Positions 61,423 to 64,000 of a stretch of DNA of 64,000 bases are shown here, in pieces; position 1 is the stretch's first letter; each line of letters starts with the position of its first letter. Both the position numbers and the translations under genes were made by a program. The DNA comes from Ralstonia pickettii (GTDB lineage Bacteria; Pseudomonadota; Gammaproteobacteria; Burkholderiales; Burkholderiaceae). The stretch lies in the NCBI RefSeq assembly GCF_001699815.1, contig NZ_MCGB01000113.1:62001-126000 (forward strand), read 5' to 3'. The notes under the pieces are model-generated. The model made no database searches. It was not told where the DNA came from and worked only from the letters and a program-made list of their open reading frames with translations.

Positions 61423-63518
61423 CGGAAGGTGTAGGTAAATTTCACGCGAAAAGTACGGCCATCCTGCTCGATGGATGGCTGCGGTTGCTCCGGCCCGGCC
61501 GGATCGGCGTAGCGTCGATCGAACAGGTTGTAGACGCTGGCCGACATCTCCAGATTGGGTGCCAGCTGCGCCGCCAGCAAGGTCAGGTTGGCGATCCAGT
61601 AACCGCCCACTTGGCCCGTGGTCGTCAGCCGGTTACTGATGTATCGCGCCTCGATCCCTGCGCGCCAGTCGTCACGCCACACGGGCGCGGTGGCATTGAT
61701 CTTGAGCATGTGACGCGGCGAATTGGCCAGCGTCTGGCCGCTGTCGATGTCTTCGGAACGCTGGAAGCTGTAGCTCGTGCGCAGGCGCGTGCCGCCCGGC
61801 CAGTTCTGCTCGTAGCCGAGTTCTGCGCCCCGTGTGCGCACGCGCGCCACGTTGCTGAAGAAGAGCAGCCCGGTGTTCGGGTCTTCGCTCTGGCTGATCA
61901 GGTTGGAAACGTTGTTCTGAAACACCGACAACGTGGCTTTGCCGCCTGCGGCAACTTGCTGTTCGACAACCGCTTCATACGTACGGATGCGTTCGGCCGA
62001 CAGCCCGTGGGTAGCCTGCTGGCCGCCGGGGGCACTGCTCTGATAGTTCAATTCGTAATCGTTCGGCGCGCGATAGGCCATGCCGTAGATCGCCTTGACG
62101 GTGGTCGTTGGGGCGGCATGCCAGATCAGGCCCACACGTGGGCTGAAGATGCCCGGCGTGAAGCTCGTATGGTCGTAGCGCAGGCCCGTATCCAGCACCC
62201 AATCCGGATGGAGCATGAATTGGTCCTGCACGTATGCGCCCACGCGGTTGTTGGTGCGATGGTCGTCCAGGTAACTGACGTAGGGCACCGTATCGAAATT
62301 ACGCATTGCATCACGGTAATCCCGTTGCAGCTCGGTACCCATGACCAGCGTATGGCGTTCGATACGGCGCGTCACGAGCTTGAGTTCCGTGCCGTACCAC
62401 GCGGTATCGAACACATCGCGGTTGATGCCGGCCGGGGGCGGGTTGTACGTGTAATCGCCCAGCGACGCATACCGCCCCCAGAATAGCCGCGCAGACACGT
62501 CGGTCGTGTCGTCCAGTGCGTGCTGCCAGGTGCCGTTGAATATCTGCCGCGTATCGACAGCGCGCGAGCGCGGGTCGTTGAAGCTCTGGTTGTACGGCGC
62601 AGTGGGCACGCCCTTCGTCCGATCGACGTAGCCGAAGGTCATCCCGAACTCGCCGAAACTGCCCTTGGCAAACAGACGCTTGGCGCGGTCGAAATCCATG
62701 CCGCGGGCCACACCGTCACTCACGCCGGGCTGATTGAACTCGGCAAAGTACAGGTCGCGGCCCGGGGCATCGCTCACGCTGGCCGACAGCAGCCACTCGG
62801 CACCGTTCTCGGCTCGCTTGCCCCACGTCAGGCGGGCATCGCGCGCATTGGCGCTGCCGGTCGATGCACTGGCCTGCACGCCGTCGATGTCACGGCCGCG
62901 CTTGGTGATGATGTTGATCACACCGAACAGCGCGTTCGACCCGTACACCGCCGAGCCCGCTCCGGGCACGTACTCCACCCGCTCGATCAGGTCGACGTTG
63001 AGGATGGCTTCGGTCCCGACGGCTGCCTGATCGAAGATCGGATCGTTGGTGCGATGGCCGTCGATCAGCAACAGGAAGCGGGTGTCGTAGTCGCCCGCCC
63101 GCAGAAAGCCGCGCGCCCCAAGCGTGTTGTAGCTGCGATCGTAGTTGGTGTAGAGCCCTGGAAGGCTCCCCAGGATGTCGGCCAGCGTGCGCCAGCCATA
63201 GGCTTTGATGTCCGCCGCGGTAATGACCGAAACGTTGGCGGGCGCCTCATTCGCGGCTTGCGCGTACTTGGATGCGCCGGTGACGACCTGCACCTGCATG
63301 AGTTGTTCGATAGGCAACGCGGTCAGGTCTGTCGCGTCTGTTTGGGCCAGCGCTGTTGTGGAAAGCGACGTAACCGCCACCGCAAACATTTGCGCAATTC
63401 GGCTCGGGTCGAGCAGCGCGCACGGCAAGCGCATTGGCAACGAGAACACATGCTCTGCACTCGGATGTTTCAAGCAACCAAGCCCAAGCGCACGGGCAAT
63501 CACAACAAGCAGCGACAT
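61419..63518 (-). CDS. TonB-dependent outer-membrane receptor
   Basis: A receptor of up to 699 residues: plug domain (about 85-200, with GYSNALFGVINIITK-like YGSNALFGVINI) and a 22-strand barrel ending in the C-terminal TYTFR. The signal peptide is most likely read from ATG 63434 (MRLPCALLDP... ending ALAQ); the first ATG at 63518 gives a longer leader, and neither has a clear ribosome site. The ligand is unknown (iron chelator, metal or nucleotide are possible). It is coupled to the yfiR gene by ATGA, as in TonB-YfiR-cyclase loci. Confidence 0.85.
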   Translation of the reverse strand: MSLLVVIARALGLGCLKHPSAEHVFSLPMRLPCALLDPSRIAQMFAVAVTSLSTTALAQTDATDLTALPIEQLMQVQVVTGASKYAQAANEAPANVSVITAADIKAYGWRTLADILGSLPGLYTNYDRSYNTLGARGFLRAGDYDTRFLLLIDGHRTNDPIFDQAAVGTEAILNVDLIERVEYVPGAGSAVYGSNALFGVINIITKRGRDIDGVQASASTGSANARDARLTWGKRAENGAEWLLSASVSDAPGRDLYFAEFNQPGVSDGVARGMDFDRAKRLFAKGSFGEFGMTFGYVDRTKGVPTAPYNQSFNDPRSRAVDTRQIFNGTWQHALDDTTDVSARLFWGRYASLGDYTYNPPPAGINRDVFDTAWYGTELKLVTRRIERHTLVMGTELQRDYRDAMRNFDTVPYVSYLDDHRTNNRVGAYVQDQFMLHPDWVLDTGLRYDHTSFTPGIFSPRVGLIWHAAPTTTVKAIYGMAYRAPNDYELNYQSSAPGGQQATHGLSAERIRTYEAVVEQQVAAGGKATLSVFQNNVSNLISQSEDPNTGLLFFSNVARVRTRGAELGYEQNWPGGTRLRTSYSFQRSEDIDSGQTLANSPRHMLKINATAPVWRDDWRAGIEARYISNRLTTTGQVGGYWIANLTLLAAQLAPNLEMSASVYNLFDRRYADPAGPEQPQPSIEQDGRTFRVKFTYTFR

Positions 63519-63587
63519 CAGCAGAACCGGCAGAACCGATCACGTCTGTGGGATGACGTTCGGCGGGAAATTCGATCGTTCTGCTCT

Positions 63588-63610
63588 AAAACGGAGAACC
63601 GGCGCGGTTC
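63588..63610 (-). terminator. Possible terminator of the atp operon
   Basis: GAACCG-N3-CGGTTC with TCCGTTTT after it on the minus strand, about 80 nt past the atpC stop. The T-run is displaced by three bases, so it is weak. Confidence 0.4.
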
Positions 63611-63692
63611 TTTACCCCACCCCTGGTGGGACGACACGTCAGCGCCGTTGTGGTGCAGGGCGGCATGGCCCCTTTCTTGTGAAGGCCAAGCC

Positions 63693-64000
63693 TCAGCGGC
63701 GGCGCTTGCGCAAACGCTCGATGGCGGCCAGTTGCGCGACGGCTTCGGCCAACTCCGCCTGCGCGCGTGCGTAGTCGAATTTGCTTTGGCTGTTCTGCAT
63801 AAGCTCCTCGGCCGCCTTGCGGGCCTGCTGCGCTTTCGCCTCATCCAGGTCGTGTGCGCGCACGGCGGTGTCTGCCAGCACGATCACCTGCTCCGGTTGC
63901 ACGTCGACAAAGCCGCCGGCTACAAAGAGGATCACTTCTTCGTTGTTCTCCTGCGTGACGCGGACACTGCCCGGGCGCATGCGCGTCAGCAGACGTTCAT
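63693..64000 (-). CDS. atpC: ATP synthase epsilon subunit, C-terminal part
   Basis: The gene enters from the right edge; about 102 residues are present. The beta-sandwich end (LTRMRPGSVRV, NNEEVILFVAGGFVDVQPEQVIVLAD) and the two C-terminal helices (DLDEAKAQQARKAAEELM..., ending RLRKRRR) are those of F1 epsilon, which links the rotor and can brake ATP hydrolysis. The usual length is about 140, so roughly 38 residues lie beyond the window. It would be the last gene of the atp operon. Confidence 0.95.
   Translation of the reverse strand, partial: ERLLTRMRPGSVRVTQENNEEVILFVAGGFVDVQPEQVIVLADTAVRAHDLDEAKAQQARKAAEELMQNSQSKFDYARAQAELAEAVAQLAAIERLRKRRR

Noticed and set aside
1-64000. tRNA, rRNA, insertion sequences or prophage genes
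   Set aside because: No cloverleaf, rRNA core, transposase, integrase or terminal inverted repeats with target duplications were recognised.

Overview
The window is about 64 kb of GC-rich DNA, densely packed with genes. Its content points to a betaproteobacterium of the Burkholderiaceae, most likely Ralstonia or a close relative: a phasin, an FNR/universal-stress/BON cluster, a uronate and aldarate operon ending at 2-oxoglutarate, a double-length UvrA, and atpC at the right edge. The genus is inferred from gene content only. I see no rRNA, tRNA, insertion sequence, prophage or CRISPR array.

Left third (1-21,415): a low-oxygen and stress island. It holds a phasin-CBS-hydrolase-phosphoribosyltransferase operon, an MgtA-type Mg2+ ATPase, a DevBCA/MacAB-like export operon with its own outer-membrane lipoprotein, a histidine kinase/LuxR regulator pair, and an FNR-type regulator with all four cluster cysteines. 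It continues with a six-gene operon (two universal stress proteins, two triple-BON proteins, a flavodoxin and a DksA/TraR protein), a second CBS protein, a DUF2892 and a DUF4010 membrane protein, a zinc alcohol dehydrogenase and a third universal stress protein. FNR-like boxes precede most of these units. At five of them the box lies exactly 21 nt upstream of a plausible -10 element, the geometry of class II FNR promoters, so the regulator gene in the middle may control the island as one regulon.

Middle (21,416-34,811): a class II glutamine amidotransferase, a 1,949-residue UvrA made of two fused UvrA copies, a fliD with a sigma-28-like promoter but no other flagellar gene nearby, a decayed stretch with two back-to-back gene fragments, and an FtsK with a short membrane region.

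34,962-46,367: an eight-gene minus-strand operon for uronate and aldarate breakdown. It encodes a hexuronate-type transporter, an aldarolactonase, uronate dehydrogenase, galactarate dehydratase, glucarate dehydratase, an aldarate transporter, 2-oxoglutarate-semialdehyde dehydrogenase and 5-keto-4-deoxyglucarate dehydratase. A divergent LysR regulator faces it across a 339-bp region with repeated motifs.

46,423-57,566: a putative organosulfur cluster. On the minus strand are an SsuD-like flavin monooxygenase, a class II aldolase-like protein, an ABC importer with two binding proteins and a membrane-anchored cytochrome c. Divergent from it are an acyl-CoA-dehydrogenase-type flavoprotein, a thiol dioxygenase and a four-domain rhodanese. 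The substrate is unknown.

Right end (57,567-64,000): a 12-unit, 21-bp tandem array, a DMT-family exporter, a translationally coupled TonB receptor/YfiR/GGDEF-EAL trio that looks like a periplasm-to-c-di-GMP signalling unit, and the 3' end of atpC.
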